Shown here one piece after another: positions 15,673 to 26,589 of a stretch of DNA of 34,430 nucleotides. This DNA comes from Campylobacter jejuni (GTDB lineage: Bacteria; Campylobacterota; Campylobacteria; Campylobacterales; Campylobacteraceae). The notes beneath the pieces were generated by a model. It worked only from the letters and a program-made list of their open reading frames with translations. It was not told where the DNA came from and ran no database searches. A program made the translations under genes and the position numbers. The stretch covers positions 1 through 34,430 of the forward strand of contig NZ_NFNY01000115.1 of assembly GCF_002179165.1 (NCBI RefSeq). Direction: 5' to 3'. How positions within the stretch are numbered: position 1 is the stretch's first letter; each line of letters begins with the position of its first letter.

Positions 15673-16454
15673 GCGAGATTATCACTATAGCAAATCAAAA
15701 AGGGGGCGTGGGTAAAACTACAACAGCTGTGAATTTAGCAGCTTCTTTGGCAGTAGCAGAAAAAAAGGTTCTTTTAATCGATGTTGATCCTCAAGCAAAT
15801 GCTACTACAGGTTTGGGTTTTAATCGTAACAATTACGAATATAATATTTATCATGTTTTTATAGGTAGAAAAAAACTTTCTGATATTATTTTAAAAACAG
15901 AATTGCCGCAGCTTCACCTAGCTCCTTCAAACATAGGACTTGTAGGCATAGAACAAGAACTTGCCAAAGGTGAAAATAACGAAAAGAAAATGATACTTAA
16001 AAATCAAATTCAAGAAATGCTTGATGAGTATGATTTTATCATTATTGATTCTCCGCCTGCGCTTGGAAGTATTACTATCAATGCTTTTGTTGCAAGTGAT
16101 AGTGTGATTATTCCGATTCAATGTGAATTTTATGCACTTGAAGGTGTGGCTATGGTTTTAAACACAATTAAAATCATCAAAAAAACTATTAATCCTAAAC
16201 TTAAAGTTAGGGGATTTTTACCGACTATGTATAGCTCACAAAATAATCTTTCTAAAGATGTTGTAGAAGATTTAAAACAAAATTTCAAAAAACAACTTTT
16301 TACCATAAATGGCAATGAAGATGATTTTATTGTAATTCCGCGCAATGTAAAATTAGCTGAAAGTCCGAGCTTTGGGAAACCTATTATACTTTATGATATA
16401 AAATCTCCTGGTTCTTTGGCTTATCAAAATTTGGCGTATTCGATTTTAGGATAA
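15669..16454 (+). CDS. parA: Chromosome-partitioning ATPase ParA (Soj)
   Basis: Deviant-Walker ATPase that moves ParB-parS complexes during chromosome segregation. The 261-aa protein has KGGVGKTT (11-18) with the signature first lysine, IDVDPQANAT, and the DSPPALGSI Walker B region, followed by the conserved RNVKLAESPSFGKP. It lacks the N-terminal HTH of plasmid-type ParA. It overlaps birA by 4 nt and precedes parB by 3 nt. Confidence 0.96.
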   Translation: MSEIITIANQKGGVGKTTTAVNLAASLAVAEKKVLLIDVDPQANATTGLGFNRNNYEYNIYHVFIGRKKLSDIILKTELPQLHLAPSNIGLVGIEQELAKGENNEKKMILKNQIQEMLDEYDFIIIDSPPALGSITINAFVASDSVIIPIQCEFYALEGVAMVLNTIKIIKKTINPKLKVRGFLPTMYSSQNNLSKDVVEDLKQNFKKQLFTINGNEDDFIVIPRNVKLAESPSFGKPIILYDIKSPGSLAYQNLAYSILG

Positions 16455-16457
16455 GAT

Positions 16458-17294
16458 ATGGGTTTAAATAAAAACAGAGGATTAAGTACTTTAATGGGCG
16501 ATGTGGGAGAAGTCTATAGTAGAGAATTAGGACTTGATAAAAATCAAGTTAGCCTTATCGAAATTTCAAAAATCACCCCAAATCCTTTTCAGCCAAGAAA
16601 AATTTTTGAAGAATCAGCTTTAAATGAGCTTGCTAATTCCATAAAAGAACACGGACTTATACAACCTATTATTGTGCTTAAAAAAAATGATAATTTTATT
16701 TTGGTTGCAGGAGAAAGAAGACTTAGAGCTACTCAAATTTTAGGGGAAAAAAAGATTTTAGCTTTTGTTTCAGATAGTGATGAAGGCAAACTTAGAGAAT
16801 TAGCTTTAATCGAGAATATCCAAAGAGAAAATTTAAACCCTATCGAGCTCGCTAACTCTTATAAAGACTTAATTGAAGTTCATAATATCACTCAAGAAAA
16901 TTTAGCCGAACTGATCCATAAAAGCAGAACGCAAATTACAAATACTTTAAGACTTTTAAATTTGGATCCTAAAACACAAGAATTGATCGCAAATGGTAAA
17001 ATTTCACAAGGACATGCTAAAGTTTTAGTAGGACTTGATAAAAAAGATGAAAAAATGCTAGTAGATAGTATTATAGGGCAAAAACTTAGCGTAAGAGACA
17101 CAGAAAAGATCGTTCAAAAAGTAAAAAATAAAGAAAATATTAAAGACAACGAATTTGAAAACGCTATGCAAAATTTAAAACAAATTTTAAACAAAGCGGG
17201 TTTTGATTGTAAAAATAGGCAAAATGAGCTTATTATTCGTTTTGAAAATATTAATAAAGTTGATAAATTAAGCAAAATTCTTAGTTCTATTTAA
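16458..17294 (+). CDS. parB: Chromosome-partitioning protein ParB (Spo0J)
   Basis: CTPase-type clamp that loads at parS. The 278-aa protein has PNPFQPRKIFEE (box I), GERRLRA (85-91; CTP-binding box II), and the ENIQRENLNPIELANSYK segment, then the HTH (ENLAELIHKSRTQITNTLRLL), then a C-terminal dimerisation region. I searched the window by eye for an exact TGTTTCACGTGAAACA-type parS and did not see one. ParB precedes the ATP synthase operon, which has its own promoter. Confidence 0.95.
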   Translation: MGLNKNRGLSTLMGDVGEVYSRELGLDKNQVSLIEISKITPNPFQPRKIFEESALNELANSIKEHGLIQPIIVLKKNDNFILVAGERRLRATQILGEKKILAFVSDSDEGKLRELALIENIQRENLNPIELANSYKDLIEVHNITQENLAELIHKSRTQITNTLRLLNLDPKTQELIANGKISQGHAKVLVGLDKKDEKMLVDSIIGQKLSVRDTEKIVQKVKNKENIKDNEFENAMQNLKQILNKAGFDCKNRQNELIIRFENINKVDKLSKILSSI

Positions 17295-17316
17295 CAAAAT
17301 ATTAGCTTTTATATGG

Positions 17317-17322
17317 TAAAAT
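17317..17322 (+). promoter_or_regulatory. -10 box of the ATP synthase operon
   Basis: GGTAAAATAG contains TAAAAT 42 nt before atpF', with AAAGGGAGA as ribosome binding site (17352-17360). Confidence 0.55.
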
Positions 17323-17363
17323 AGCGAATTTTGAAATCACATCTGAAATAAAAAGGGAGACTT

Positions 17364-17789
17364 ATGTTTGACGATTGGCATCCATCCATAATGTTTGCTA
17401 CTATGGCTATTTTTTTAGCTATGATAGTTATTTTAAATACTTTTTTATATAAACCTCTTTTGCAATATATGGATAATAGAGATGATTCTATAAAAAAAGA
17501 TGAAAATACAATTAAAGAATATTCGCAAGAAATGCTAGATGCAGGTGATGAGATTGAAACAATTCATGCTAGCACTAGAGAAGAAATTTATAAAATTAAA
17601 CAAAATGCAATTAATACTGCCAAAGAAGAAGCCGAGAAAGTTATGAAAGCGAAAAAAGAAGAGCTAGAGCGTAAAATGACTAGTTTTTATACAGAGTTAG
17701 AATCTCAAAAAAAAGAGCTTCAAGAGCATTTATCTATGCATTTACCTAGCCTTAAACAAGCTTTGCAAAATAATATTAAACAATATTAA
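17364..17789 (+). CDS. atpF': F-type ATP synthase subunit b'
   Basis: A 141-aa peripheral-stalk subunit. A single N-terminal membrane helix (about 9-30, FATMAIFLAMIVILNTFLY) is followed by the short sequence YKPLLQYMDNRDDSI and a long charged coiled coil. It pairs with the next gene, the b subunit, as a heterodimer; b/b' pairs are usual in epsilonproteobacteria. The operon lacks genes for a and c (atpB, atpE), which are elsewhere in this lineage. The ribosome binding site is strong. Confidence 0.9.
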   Translation: MFDDWHPSIMFATMAIFLAMIVILNTFLYKPLLQYMDNRDDSIKKDENTIKEYSQEMLDAGDEIETIHASTREEIYKIKQNAINTAKEEAEKVMKAKKEELERKMTSFYTELESQKKELQEHLSMHLPSLKQALQNNIKQY

Positions 17790-17797
17790 GGAGAAAG

Positions 17798-18310
17798 ATG
17801 AAAAAGTTATTTTATATCATCTTTTTATTACCTTTATATGCCCTTGGAGCATCAAATGGTAGTGGAGAGTATGATATCATTCCAAGAACAATCAATTTTT
17901 TGATTTTTGTGGCTATATTATACTATTTTGTAGCGACCCCTTTTAAAAATTTTTACCAAAATCGTATTATAAAAATTTCTTCTAAACTTGATGAAATCCA
18001 AAAGAAGAAATTAGAAAGCAAAGCAAAAAAACTTGAAAGTATGAAAAAGCTTGAAGAAGCTAAAGCCAACGCAGCAGCAGCCTTAGCTATAGCAAAAAAA
18101 GAAGCAGAAGTACTTTCTCAAAAAATTAAAGAAGAAACTCAAAACGAACTTCTTTTGCTTGAAAAGCAATTTGAAGAACAAAAAGAATATGAAGTCAGAA
18201 AAATGGAAAAAGAAGTTGTATCAATAACATTAAAAGAAATTTTTGAAGATTCAAATATTGCTTTAAAACAAAATGAAATCATTGATATTATGATGAAGAA
18301 GGTGTCTTAA
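17798..18310 (+). CDS. atpF: F-type ATP synthase subunit b
   Basis: A 170-aa peripheral-stalk subunit. An N-terminal signal-like hydrophobic segment (MKKLFYIIFLLPLYALG) precedes a second hydrophobic helix (about 31-50, TINFLIFVAILYYFVATPF), and the remainder is a coiled coil rich in Lys/Glu/Ala. The extra N-terminal signal-like stretch is common in epsilonproteobacterial b subunits and may be cleaved. It follows b' by 8 nt and overlaps atpH by 1 nt (TAATG). Confidence 0.92.
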   Translation: MKKLFYIIFLLPLYALGASNGSGEYDIIPRTINFLIFVAILYYFVATPFKNFYQNRIIKISSKLDEIQKKKLESKAKKLESMKKLEEAKANAAAALAIAKKEAEVLSQKIKEETQNELLLLEKQFEEQKEYEVRKMEKEVVSITLKEIFEDSNIALKQNEIIDIMMKKVS

Positions 18311-18831
18311 TGAATGATTTAATAGCTAAAAGATATGCAAAAGCTATAGCTTTAAGATCAGATATTTCTGAATTCTATGAAAATTTATCTGTTTTAAGTT
18401 CGGCTTTTATTTTGCCTAAATTTAAAAATATTATAGAGTCAAATCAGATACAAAAAGATAAAAAATTAGATTTTTTAAAATCTTTACTTGATAAAACAAG
18501 TCCTAGTTTTATCAATTTTTTAAAATTATTGGTTGAAAATTCAAAACTTCCTTGCATTCCTCAAATTTTTAAGGAGCTTGAAAGACAAAAATCTTTTAAA
18601 GAGAATATTTTTTTAGGTGTAGTTTATTCTAAAGAGAATTTAGATGAAACAAGCCTTAAAGAACTTGAAAATAAACTTAGTTTCAAATTTAATGTAAAAA
18701 TTAAATTACAAAATGAAACAAGTTTTAATGAAGGAATTAAAATTTCTTTAGAAGAGTTAGGCTATGAGATTTCTTTTTCTATGAAAACTCTTCAAGGCAA
18801 GTTAAGCGAATATATACTCAAAACTATTTAA
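18310..18831 (+). CDS. atpH: F-type ATP synthase subunit delta
   Basis: A 173-aa protein linking the F1 head to the stalk. It begins LIAKRYAKAIALR, the OSCP/delta N-terminal helix, and ends with a segment equivalent to the conserved GxxIxxxDxxxDxSxxxxL region (FNEGIKISLEELGYEISFS), somewhat diverged. The start overlaps the b-subunit stop (TAATG). The next gene has an AAGGAGAAA site 12 nt away. Confidence 0.9.
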   Translation: MNDLIAKRYAKAIALRSDISEFYENLSVLSSAFILPKFKNIIESNQIQKDKKLDFLKSLLDKTSPSFINFLKLLVENSKLPCIPQIFKELERQKSFKENIFLGVVYSKENLDETSLKELENKLSFKFNVKIKLQNETSFNEGIKISLEELGYEISFSMKTLQGKLSEYILKTI

Positions 18832-18843
18832 GGAGAAAGCATA

Positions 18844-20349
18844 ATGAAATTTAAAGCTGATGAAATCAGTTCTATTATAAAAGAAAGAATCGAAAATTTT
18901 GATTTAAATTTAGAAATTGAAGAAACAGGAAAAATTATTTCTGTAGCTGATGGCGTAGCTAAAGTTTATGGTCTAAAAAACATTATGGCCGGAGAAATGG
19001 TTGAATTTGAAAATGGCGATAAAGGTATGGCGCTCAATCTTGAGGAAAGTAGCGTAGGTATAGTTATACTTGGAAAAGGAGAAAGCTTAAAAGAAGGTGC
19101 TTCAGTTAAACGACTTAAAAAACTTCTTAAAGTTCCAGTAGGTGATGCTTTAGTAGGTCGTGTTGTTAATGCACTTGGCGAACCGATTGATACTAAAGGA
19201 GTTATAAACAGCAATGAATTCCGTTTTGTAGAAGAAAAAGCAAAAGGTATTATGGCAAGAAAAAGTGTTCATGAACCTTTGCATACAGGAATTAAAGCAA
19301 TTGATGCACTTGTTCCAATTGGTCGTGGTCAAAGAGAGTTGATTATTGGCGATAGACAAACAGGTAAAACCACAGTTGCTGTGGATACAATTATCTCTCA
19401 AAAAGGTCAAGGTGTTATTTGTATCTATGTTGCTATAGGACAAAAACAAAGCACCGTGGCACAAGTAGTAAAAAGACTTGAAGAACATGGAGCTATGGAT
19501 TATACTATAGTTGTTAATGCAGGTGCTTCAGATCCAGCAGCACTTCAATATTTAGCACCATATACAGGCGTAACTATGGGTGAGTACTTTAGAGATAATG
19601 CAAAACATGCTTTAATTGTTTATGATGATCTAAGTAAGCACGCTGTAGCTTATCGTGAAATGTCTTTGATTTTACGCCGCCCACCAGGTCGCGAGGCTTA
19701 TCCAGGAGATGTTTTTTATCTTCACTCAAGACTTTTGGAAAGAGCAAGTAAGTTAAATGATGAATTAGGTGCAGGTTCGCTAACAGCCTTACCAATTATT
19801 GAAACTCAAGCAGGCGATGTTTCGGCATATATTCCAACCAATGTTATTTCAATCACTGATGGTCAAATTTTCTTAGAAACTGATTTGTTTAACTCAGGAA
19901 TTCGTCCTGCAATTAATGTGGGTCTATCTGTTTCTCGTGTGGGTGGTGCAGCACAAATTAAAGCAACCAAACAAGTTTCAGGGACTTTAAGACTCGATCT
20001 TGCACAATATCGCGAACTTCAAGCTTTTGCACAATTTGCAAGTGATTTAGATGAAGCAAGTAGAAAACAACTTGAACGTGGTCAAAGAATGGTAGAATTA
20101 TTAAAACAACCTCCTTATTCTCCGCTTAGTGTTGAAAAACAAGTGGTTTTAATTTTTGCAGGAACCAAAGGATATTTGGATGATGTTGCGGTTTCTAAAA
20201 TCAAAGACTTTGAAGATGGAATTTATCCATTTATGGAGGCAAAATATCCAGATATTTTTGAACAAATTCGTTCTAAAAAAGCTTTAGATGCAGATTTAGA
20301 AGAAAAATTAGCTAAAGCTATTAATGAGTTTAAATCAAGCCATTTATAA
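18844..20349 (+). CDS. atpA: F-type ATP synthase subunit alpha
   Basis: Regulatory nucleotide-binding subunit of the F1 head. The 501-aa protein has the N-terminal [16 protein letters not shown] helix, the P-loop GDRQTGKT (169-176), the [22 protein letters not shown] region and the [10 protein letters not shown] signature. Length and motifs are normal. AAGGAGAAA precedes ATG. Confidence 0.98.
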   Translation: MKFKADEISSIIKERIENFDLNLEIEETGKIISVADGVAKVYGLKNIMAGEMVEFENGDKGMALNLEESSVGIVILGKGESLKEGASVKRLKKLLKVPVGDALVGRVVNALGEPIDTKGVINSNEFRFVEEKAKGIMARKSVHEPLHTGIKAIDALVPIGRGQRELIIGDRQTGKTTVAVDTIISQKGQGVICIYVAIGQKQSTVAQVVKRLEEHGAMDYTIVVNAGASDPAALQYLAPYTGVTMGEYFRDNAKHALIVYDDLSKHAVAYREMSLILRRPPGREAYPGDVFYLHSRLLERASKLNDELGAGSLTALPIIETQAGDVSAYIPTNVISITDGQIFLETDLFNSGIRPAINVGLSVSRVGGAAQIKATKQVSGTLRLDLAQYRELQAFAQFASDLDEASRKQLERGQRMVELLKQPPYSPLSVEKQVVLIFAGTKGYLDDVAVSKIKDFEDGIYPFMEAKYPDIFEQIRSKKALDADLEEKLAKAINEFKSSHL

Positions 20350-20358
20350 GGTTCTTTT

Positions 20359-21243
20359 ATGTCTAATTTAAAAGAAATTAAAAGAAAAATAAAAAGCGTC
20401 CATAACACGCAAAAAACAACCAATGCTATGAAGCTTGTCTCTACTGCTAAATTAAAAAAAGCAGAAGAAGCAGCTAAAAGATCAAAAATCTATGCACAAA
20501 AAATTGATGAAATTCTAAGCGAAATTTCGTTTCAAATTAATAAAATTGTGCATAATGAAAACGATCCTAGATTTGCTTTTTTTCATAAAAGAGAAGAAAT
20601 TAAAAATATTGATGTTATTTTTATCACAGCTGATAAAGGTCTTTGCGGTGGGTTTAATATTAAAACCTTAAAAGCGGTAAGTGATCTTTTAAAAGAATAT
20701 GAAGTAAAAAATATAAATGTTCGCCTAAGAGCTATTGGAAAGACAGGTATTGAATATTTTAACTTTCAAAAGATTGGACTCTTGGAAAAATATCTCGGTT
20801 TAAGTTCAAGTCCTGATTATGAAAAAGCTTGTTCTGTAATTCATTCTGCTATAGATGATTATTTGAATGGAGTGAGTGATGAAGTGATTTTAATCCATAA
20901 TGGATATAAAAATATGATTACGCAGGAATTAAAAATTTCTCATCTTGTTCCAGTTGAACCAAAACAAAGTGAAGAAAATTCAAATTCTCTTTTAGAACTA
21001 GAACCAGAAGGAAATGAACTTTTAGAAGATTTGATGAAAACTTATTTTGAGTATAATATGTATTATGCTCTTATTGATTCTTTAGCAGCAGAACATAGTG
21101 CAAGAATGCAAGCTATGGACAATGCTACGAATAATGCAAAAGCGAGAGTAAAACAACTTAATCTAGCTTATAATAAAGCAAGACAAGAATCTATCACCAC
21201 TGAACTTATAGAGATTATCAGTGGTGTTGAATCAATGAAATAG
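20359..21243 (+). CDS. atpG: F-type ATP synthase subunit gamma
   Basis: Central rotor shaft of F1, 294 aa. The N-terminal helix [26 protein letters not shown]-type motif (split across residues 2-26) and the C-terminal helix with [19 protein letters not shown] are characteristic, forming the coiled coil in the alpha3beta3 ring. A central GLCGGFN motif (near residue 95) is present. It starts 9 nt after atpA. Confidence 0.97.
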   Translation: MSNLKEIKRKIKSVHNTQKTTNAMKLVSTAKLKKAEEAAKRSKIYAQKIDEILSEISFQINKIVHNENDPRFAFFHKREEIKNIDVIFITADKGLCGGFNIKTLKAVSDLLKEYEVKNINVRLRAIGKTGIEYFNFQKIGLLEKYLGLSSSPDYEKACSVIHSAIDDYLNGVSDEVILIHNGYKNMITQELKISHLVPVEPKQSEENSNSLLELEPEGNELLEDLMKTYFEYNMYYALIDSLAAEHSARMQAMDNATNNAKARVKQLNLAYNKARQESITTELIEIISGVESMK

Positions 21244-21264
21244 TAAATTTTAAGGAGAGTATAA

Positions 21265-22665
<1,401 letters not shown>

Positions 22666-22667
22666 TC

Positions 22668-23057
22668 ATGAATGATTTAATCAGTTTTGAAATAATTACA
22701 CCTATGGGTGTCATTTATCAAGGAGAAATCAAATCCGTTACTTTGCCAGGAAGTGAAGGAGAATTTGGCGTATTAAAAGGACATTCTGCTTTAATTTCAT
22801 CTTTAAGATCTGGTGTGATTGATATAGAAAAAGCTGATTTAAACCACGAATTAATTGCAATTGATGCGGGACATGCAAAGGTTGATGAAAATAAAATTAG
22901 CGTTTTGGCCAAAGGTGCAGTATGGGTTTCAGGATCAAATGAAAGCGAAATAGAAAAAAATCTAGCAAGTGCTAAGGAATTAATTAAATCTATGAGTTCA
23001 GATAGCGTTGCTTTAGCCGCAACTTTTTCAAAACTTGATAATGTAAAGGTAAATTAA
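22668..23057 (+). CDS. atpC: F-type ATP synthase subunit epsilon
   Basis: A 129-aa rotor subunit and intrinsic regulator of F1. The N-terminal beta-sandwich (residues 1-85) carries the conserved GSEGEFGVLKGHSAL segment, and a C-terminal helical hairpin follows. It starts 2 nt after atpD; its stop shares one base with the tolQ start (TAATG), linking ATP synthase and Tol genes in one continuous run. Confidence 0.95.
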   Translation: MNDLISFEIITPMGVIYQGEIKSVTLPGSEGEFGVLKGHSALISSLRSGVIDIEKADLNHELIAIDAGHAKVDENKISVLAKGAVWVSGSNESEIEKNLASAKELIKSMSSDSVALAATFSKLDNVKVN

Positions 23058-23611
23058 TGAATATTGAAGCGGTTTTTCATTTTTTTGGAAGTTCGAGTGC
23101 TATTACTTATATAGTTTTGTTTTGGCTTTCTTTGTATTTTATACTTTCTTTTTCTATATTTTTTGCTAAAATGACCCATTTAGCAACTTGGAGAAATAAA
23201 GAGAAAGAAAGTCTAGAGTCTTTACTTTTGGGTGAAAAAGACTTAAGTAGAACAGATTCTATTTTAAGAAAATGCAATGATACAAGCTTATCACATCTTG
23301 AAATTTATAAAAATCTAGCAAGTCGTCGTGCATCAGGTGGACTCACTTGGCTTAGCATAGTGGCTTCAACTTCCCCTTTTATAGGACTTTTTGGAACTGT
23401 TATCTCCATACTTGAAACTTTTGGTGGACTTGGGACTCAAAATTCTTTAAGCATTATTGCACCTAAAATTAGCGAAGCTTTAGTTGCTACAGGCTGTGGG
23501 ATATTGGTTGCTATTCCTGCTTACACTTTTCATCTTATTATCAAAAGAAAAGCATTCGAGTTATTAAGTATTATTGATAGCGAGATTAAAGTTTTAAGTT
23601 CCAATAAATAA
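23057..23611 (+). CDS. tolQ: TolQ/ExbB-type proton channel subunit
   Basis: Inner-membrane protein (184 aa) that with TolR forms the proton channel energising the Tol system. Three membrane helices are visible: about 15-37, about 90-115 (WLSIVASTSPFIGLFGTVIS) and about 134-158 (SEALVATGCGILVAIPAYTFHL). The GLFGTV motif and the Thr in ALVATG are typical. The position before tolR-tolA-tolB-pal favours TolQ over ExbB, although C. jejuni annotation often uses exbB. Translation is coupled to atpC. Confidence 0.88.
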   Translation: MNIEAVFHFFGSSSAITYIVLFWLSLYFILSFSIFFAKMTHLATWRNKEKESLESLLLGEKDLSRTDSILRKCNDTSLSHLEIYKNLASRRASGGLTWLSIVASTSPFIGLFGTVISILETFGGLGTQNSLSIIAPKISEALVATGCGILVAIPAYTFHLIIKRKAFELLSIIDSEIKVLSSNK

Positions 23612-23619
23612 GGTTTAAA

Positions 23620-24009
23620 ATGCCACTTGATGATGAAAAACCAGAGCTTAATATCACTCCTTTAGTTGATATTATGCTTGTATTGCTTGCTATTTTAATG
23701 GTAACAGCTCCAAGTATTACTTATGAGGAGAAAATTAATCTTCCACAAGGCAGTCAAAAATCTACAAGTGCTCCAACAGTTAAAAGTTTAATTGTTAGCA
23801 TTAATGCTAAAAAAGAAATTTTTTTAAATCAAGAAAAATATGATTTTGTTAGTTTTGCAGATAATTTGGCACAAAAAAAATCACAATTTAACACCAATGA
23901 ACCTATTTTCATTAGAGCAGATAAAAGCTTAAAATACGATGATGTGATTTTTGTCTTAAGAAGTATTAAAAATTTAGGTTTTAATAAAGTCGCTTTACAA
24001 ACAGAATAA
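23620..24009 (+). CDS. tolR: TolR/ExbD-type protein
   Basis: A 129-aa partner of TolQ. A single N-terminal helix (about 11-33) contains the essential channel aspartate in the motif LNITPLVDIMLVLLAILMV (Asp18 by count), and a C-terminal periplasmic domain follows (KEIFLNQEKYDF, FIRADKSLKYDDVIFVLRSI). It starts 8 nt after tolQ. Confidence 0.9.
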   Translation: MPLDDEKPELNITPLVDIMLVLLAILMVTAPSITYEEKINLPQGSQKSTSAPTVKSLIVSINAKKEIFLNQEKYDFVSFADNLAQKKSQFNTNEPIFIRADKSLKYDDVIFVLRSIKNLGFNKVALQTE

Positions 24010-24013
24010 TAAA

Positions 24014-24790
24014 ATGAAAAATTATGGTTTAAGTAATTTAAATGCATTTTTACTTGCACTCGGTGTTTATATTTTTGTAGTGGGTTTTGTATTTTTTAAA
24101 CTTGCAACTCAAACGGAGCCTTCTATCCAATATACAGATATTAAGGATAGTTTTGTTGATATTGAACTTGCAGAACCTTCAAAACAAATAATCAACCAAA
24201 AAAATACTGCAAAAGATATCCAAAAGCCTACCGAAAAAATAGATGTTGAAAAGCTTTTTGCACAAACTACAAATAAAGCAGTGATTACTGAAAATACCGA
24301 TCAAAAAGCAAGTAATTTTAATGAGCTTTTTGGAAATGTGAAAGAGATACAAGAAGAAAAAACTACAAAAATACAATCAAGTGCCAAATCTGGAAATTCA
24401 AAAGCTGTAAAGCCTCAAGCAGCAGAGCTTGTTAAGCAATTAAACGATAGCTTGCTTCAAGAAGAAAGTATGAATCAAGGAGAAAGCACTAATATGCAAA
24501 AAACAGGAATTTATGATGAATTTTTAGGAAAAGTTGTGCGTGTTATCACTCAAAGATGGAAGCAGTATTATCCCAATAATGAGAAAATTTCTGTTAAAGT
24601 AAAAATATTTATTGATGAAAATGGAAAATTTGGCTATACTTCGGTCGAAAAAAGTGGGAATGCTTTATATGATGCAAAGGTGGCTGAATTTTTAGAAAAT
24701 CAAAATGGAAAATTTATAGCCTATCCACCACAAAATAAGAGTATAGATATTATTATGAATTTAAAAGATGATGCAAAAATTCAACAATAA
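24014..24790 (+). CDS. tolA: TolA-like/TonB C-terminal-domain protein
   Basis: A 258-aa energy-transducing protein. It has an N-terminal membrane anchor (about 10-31, LLALGVYIFVVGFVFFKLA), a Lys/Glu/Gln-rich extended linker (about 55-165), and a C-terminal TonB/TolA fold (about 168-258: YDEFLGKVVRVITQRWKQYY, KVKIFIDENGKFGYTSVEKS). It couples TolQR to Pal/TolB at the outer membrane. The linker is shorter and less repetitive than in E. coli TolA. TonB is the alternative; the context decides for TolA. Confidence 0.82.
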   Translation: MKNYGLSNLNAFLLALGVYIFVVGFVFFKLATQTEPSIQYTDIKDSFVDIELAEPSKQIINQKNTAKDIQKPTEKIDVEKLFAQTTNKAVITENTDQKASNFNELFGNVKEIQEEKTTKIQSSAKSGNSKAVKPQAAELVKQLNDSLLQEESMNQGESTNMQKTGIYDEFLGKVVRVITQRWKQYYPNNEKISVKVKIFIDENGKFGYTSVEKSGNALYDAKVAEFLENQNGKFIAYPPQNKSIDIIMNLKDDAKIQQ

Positions 24791-24803
24791 TTAGGAGAAA
24801 AAA

Positions 24804-26012
24804 ATGAAAAAAATTATAGGTATATTGTTATTTTTTTTAGGAATACTTTGGGCGGAAGACCCTGTTATTGATGTTGTAAATTCAGGTGTGGTTTTACCAA
24901 AAATCATCGTTAAAGACAATTCAAATTTAAGCGATATGAATTTAAAAAATAGCTTTTACAATATTATTGTAAATGATTTGAAAGTAAGCTCAAATTTTGA
25001 AGTCGTTAGCGATGGAGCTGAAGCAAGCAATTATATTTTTGAATATGATTTAAGCAAAAATGGCAATGCTTTAAATTTAAACGTAAAAATTAAAGCAGGA
25101 GGATCTGAAAAATCAAGCCAAACTTATACCTTAAATGGTATCGAACAATATCCTTTTTTAGCTCATAAAAGCGTAAAAGCTTCAGTTAATACTTTAGGTC
25201 TTGCTCCGGTTGAATGGATGGATCATAAAATTTTAATTGCTAGAAATTCAAGCTCTAAAAGAAGTCAAATCATTATGGCGGATTATACTTTAACCTATCA
25301 AAAAGTTGTCATTGATGGTGGCTTAAATTTATTCCCTAAATGGGGCAATAAAGAACAAACTATGTTTTATTATACTGCATATGATCATGATATGCCAACG
25401 CTTTATCGTTATGATTTAAATTCAAATAAAGCAAATAAAATTTTATCAAGTGGCGGAATGGTTGTGGCAAGTGATGTAAGTTCTGATGGTACCAAACTTC
25501 TTGTTACAATGGCACCTAAAGATCAGCCTGATGTTTATTTATATGATTTAAATACTAAGAATTTAACCCAACTTACAAATTATTCAGGTATTGATGTAAA
25601 TGGAAATTTTATCGGTGTCGATGATAGTAAAGTGGTTTTTGTCAGCGATCGTTTAGGTTATCCAAATATTTTTATACAAGATTTAAAAGGCGGTGGAGCT
25701 GAACAAGCGGTTTTTTATGGTAGAAATAACTCAGCGGTTTCAACCTATAAAGATTTTTTGGTATACTCAAGTCGTGAGCCAAATCAAGCCGGAGTTTTTA
25801 ACATTTATTTAATGTCAATCAACAATAGCGACATCCGTCAGCTTACAGCCAATGGCAAAAATTTATTTCCTAGATTTTCAAGTGATGGTGGTAGTATAGT
25901 GTTTATTAAATATCTTGGTGCTCAAAGTGCTTTAGGTGTGATTCGTGTTAATGCAAATAAGACTTTTTACTTTCCACTAAAGGTTGGGAAAATTCAGTCT
26001 ATTGATTGGTAA
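24804..26012 (+). CDS. tolB: Periplasmic TolB
   Basis: A 402-aa periplasmic beta-propeller protein with signal peptide MKKIIGILLFFLGILWA (cleavage before EDPVID). The N-terminal alpha/beta domain (about 18-140) is followed by repeated propeller blades with YxYDLNxxxxxxLT-type units (RYDLNSNKANKI, LYDLNTKNLTQLT, IYLMSINNSDIRQLT). It works with Pal and TolA in outer-membrane constriction. It starts 13 nt after tolA with AGGAGAAA. Confidence 0.93.
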   Translation: MKKIIGILLFFLGILWAEDPVIDVVNSGVVLPKIIVKDNSNLSDMNLKNSFYNIIVNDLKVSSNFEVVSDGAEASNYIFEYDLSKNGNALNLNVKIKAGGSEKSSQTYTLNGIEQYPFLAHKSVKASVNTLGLAPVEWMDHKILIARNSSSKRSQIIMADYTLTYQKVVIDGGLNLFPKWGNKEQTMFYYTAYDHDMPTLYRYDLNSNKANKILSSGGMVVASDVSSDGTKLLVTMAPKDQPDVYLYDLNTKNLTQLTNYSGIDVNGNFIGVDDSKVVFVSDRLGYPNIFIQDLKGGGAEQAVFYGRNNSAVSTYKDFLVYSSREPNQAGVFNIYLMSINNSDIRQLTANGKNLFPRFSSDGGSIVFIKYLGAQSALGVIRVNANKTFYFPLKVGKIQSIDW

Positions 26013-26050
26013 AAATTTATATTTTTGGTAAAAATTTAATTAAAATTTGA

Positions 26051-26056
26051 TATAAT
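26051..26056 (+). promoter_or_regulatory. -10 box of pal
   Basis: TTTGATATAATAG contains a perfect TATAAT 33 nt before the pal start, in the 76-nt gap after tolB, with GAAAGG as ribosome binding site. It gives pal a promoter independent of the long upstream run. Confidence 0.65.
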
Positions 26057-26088
26057 AGTAAGAATTTATTAACTTTGAAAGGTCGTAA

Positions 26089-26586
26089 ATGAAAAAAATT
26101 CTTTTTAGTTCGATTGCAGCTTTTGCAGTAATCATTAGCGGATGTAGCACAAAAAGCACTAGTGTAAGTGGTGATACTAGCGTGGATTCTAATCGCGGTT
26201 CAGGTGGTAGCGATGGTTGGGATATTGATTCAAAAATCTCTCAGCTTAATGATACCTTAAATAAAGTGTATTTTGATTTTGATAAATTCAATATTCGCCC
26301 TGATATGCAATCAGTAGTTAATACAAATGCTAATATTTTCAATACTGAAGTTAGTGGTGTAAGTATTACCGTTGAAGGTAACTGCGATGAGTGGGGAACA
26401 GATGAATACAACCAAGCTTTAGGTTTAAAGAGAGCCAAAGCTGTAAAAGAAGCTTTAATTGCTCAAGGTGTTAATTCTGACAGAATTGCTGTTAAAAGCT
26501 ATGGTGAAACAAATCCTGTATGCACTGAAAAAACAAAAGCTTGTGATGCACAAAATCGTCGTGCAGAATTCAAGTTATCAAGATAA
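26089..26586 (+). CDS. pal: Peptidoglycan-associated lipoprotein Pal (Omp18)
   Basis: A 165-aa outer-membrane lipoprotein. The signal peptide ends in the lipobox ISGC (Cys19), followed by a Ser/Gly/Asp-rich linker and an OmpA-like peptidoglycan-binding domain (about 55-165) with VYFDFDKFNIRPDMQ, VEGNCDEWGTDEYN and the ALGLKRAKAVKEALIAQGV helix. In C. jejuni this protein is the dominant antigen Omp18. The following gene starts 3 nt after the stop. Confidence 0.95.
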   Translation: MKKILFSSIAAFAVIISGCSTKSTSVSGDTSVDSNRGSGGSDGWDIDSKISQLNDTLNKVYFDFDKFNIRPDMQSVVNTNANIFNTEVSGVSITVEGNCDEWGTDEYNQALGLKRAKAVKEALIAQGVNSDRIAVKSYGETNPVCTEKTKACDAQNRRAEFKLSR

Positions 26587-26589
26587 TTG

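Noticed and set aside
15669-17294. parS site near parA-parB
   Set aside because: No exact or near-exact TGTTTCACGTGAAACA-type palindrome was seen by eye; a motif scan would be needed to exclude divergent sites.
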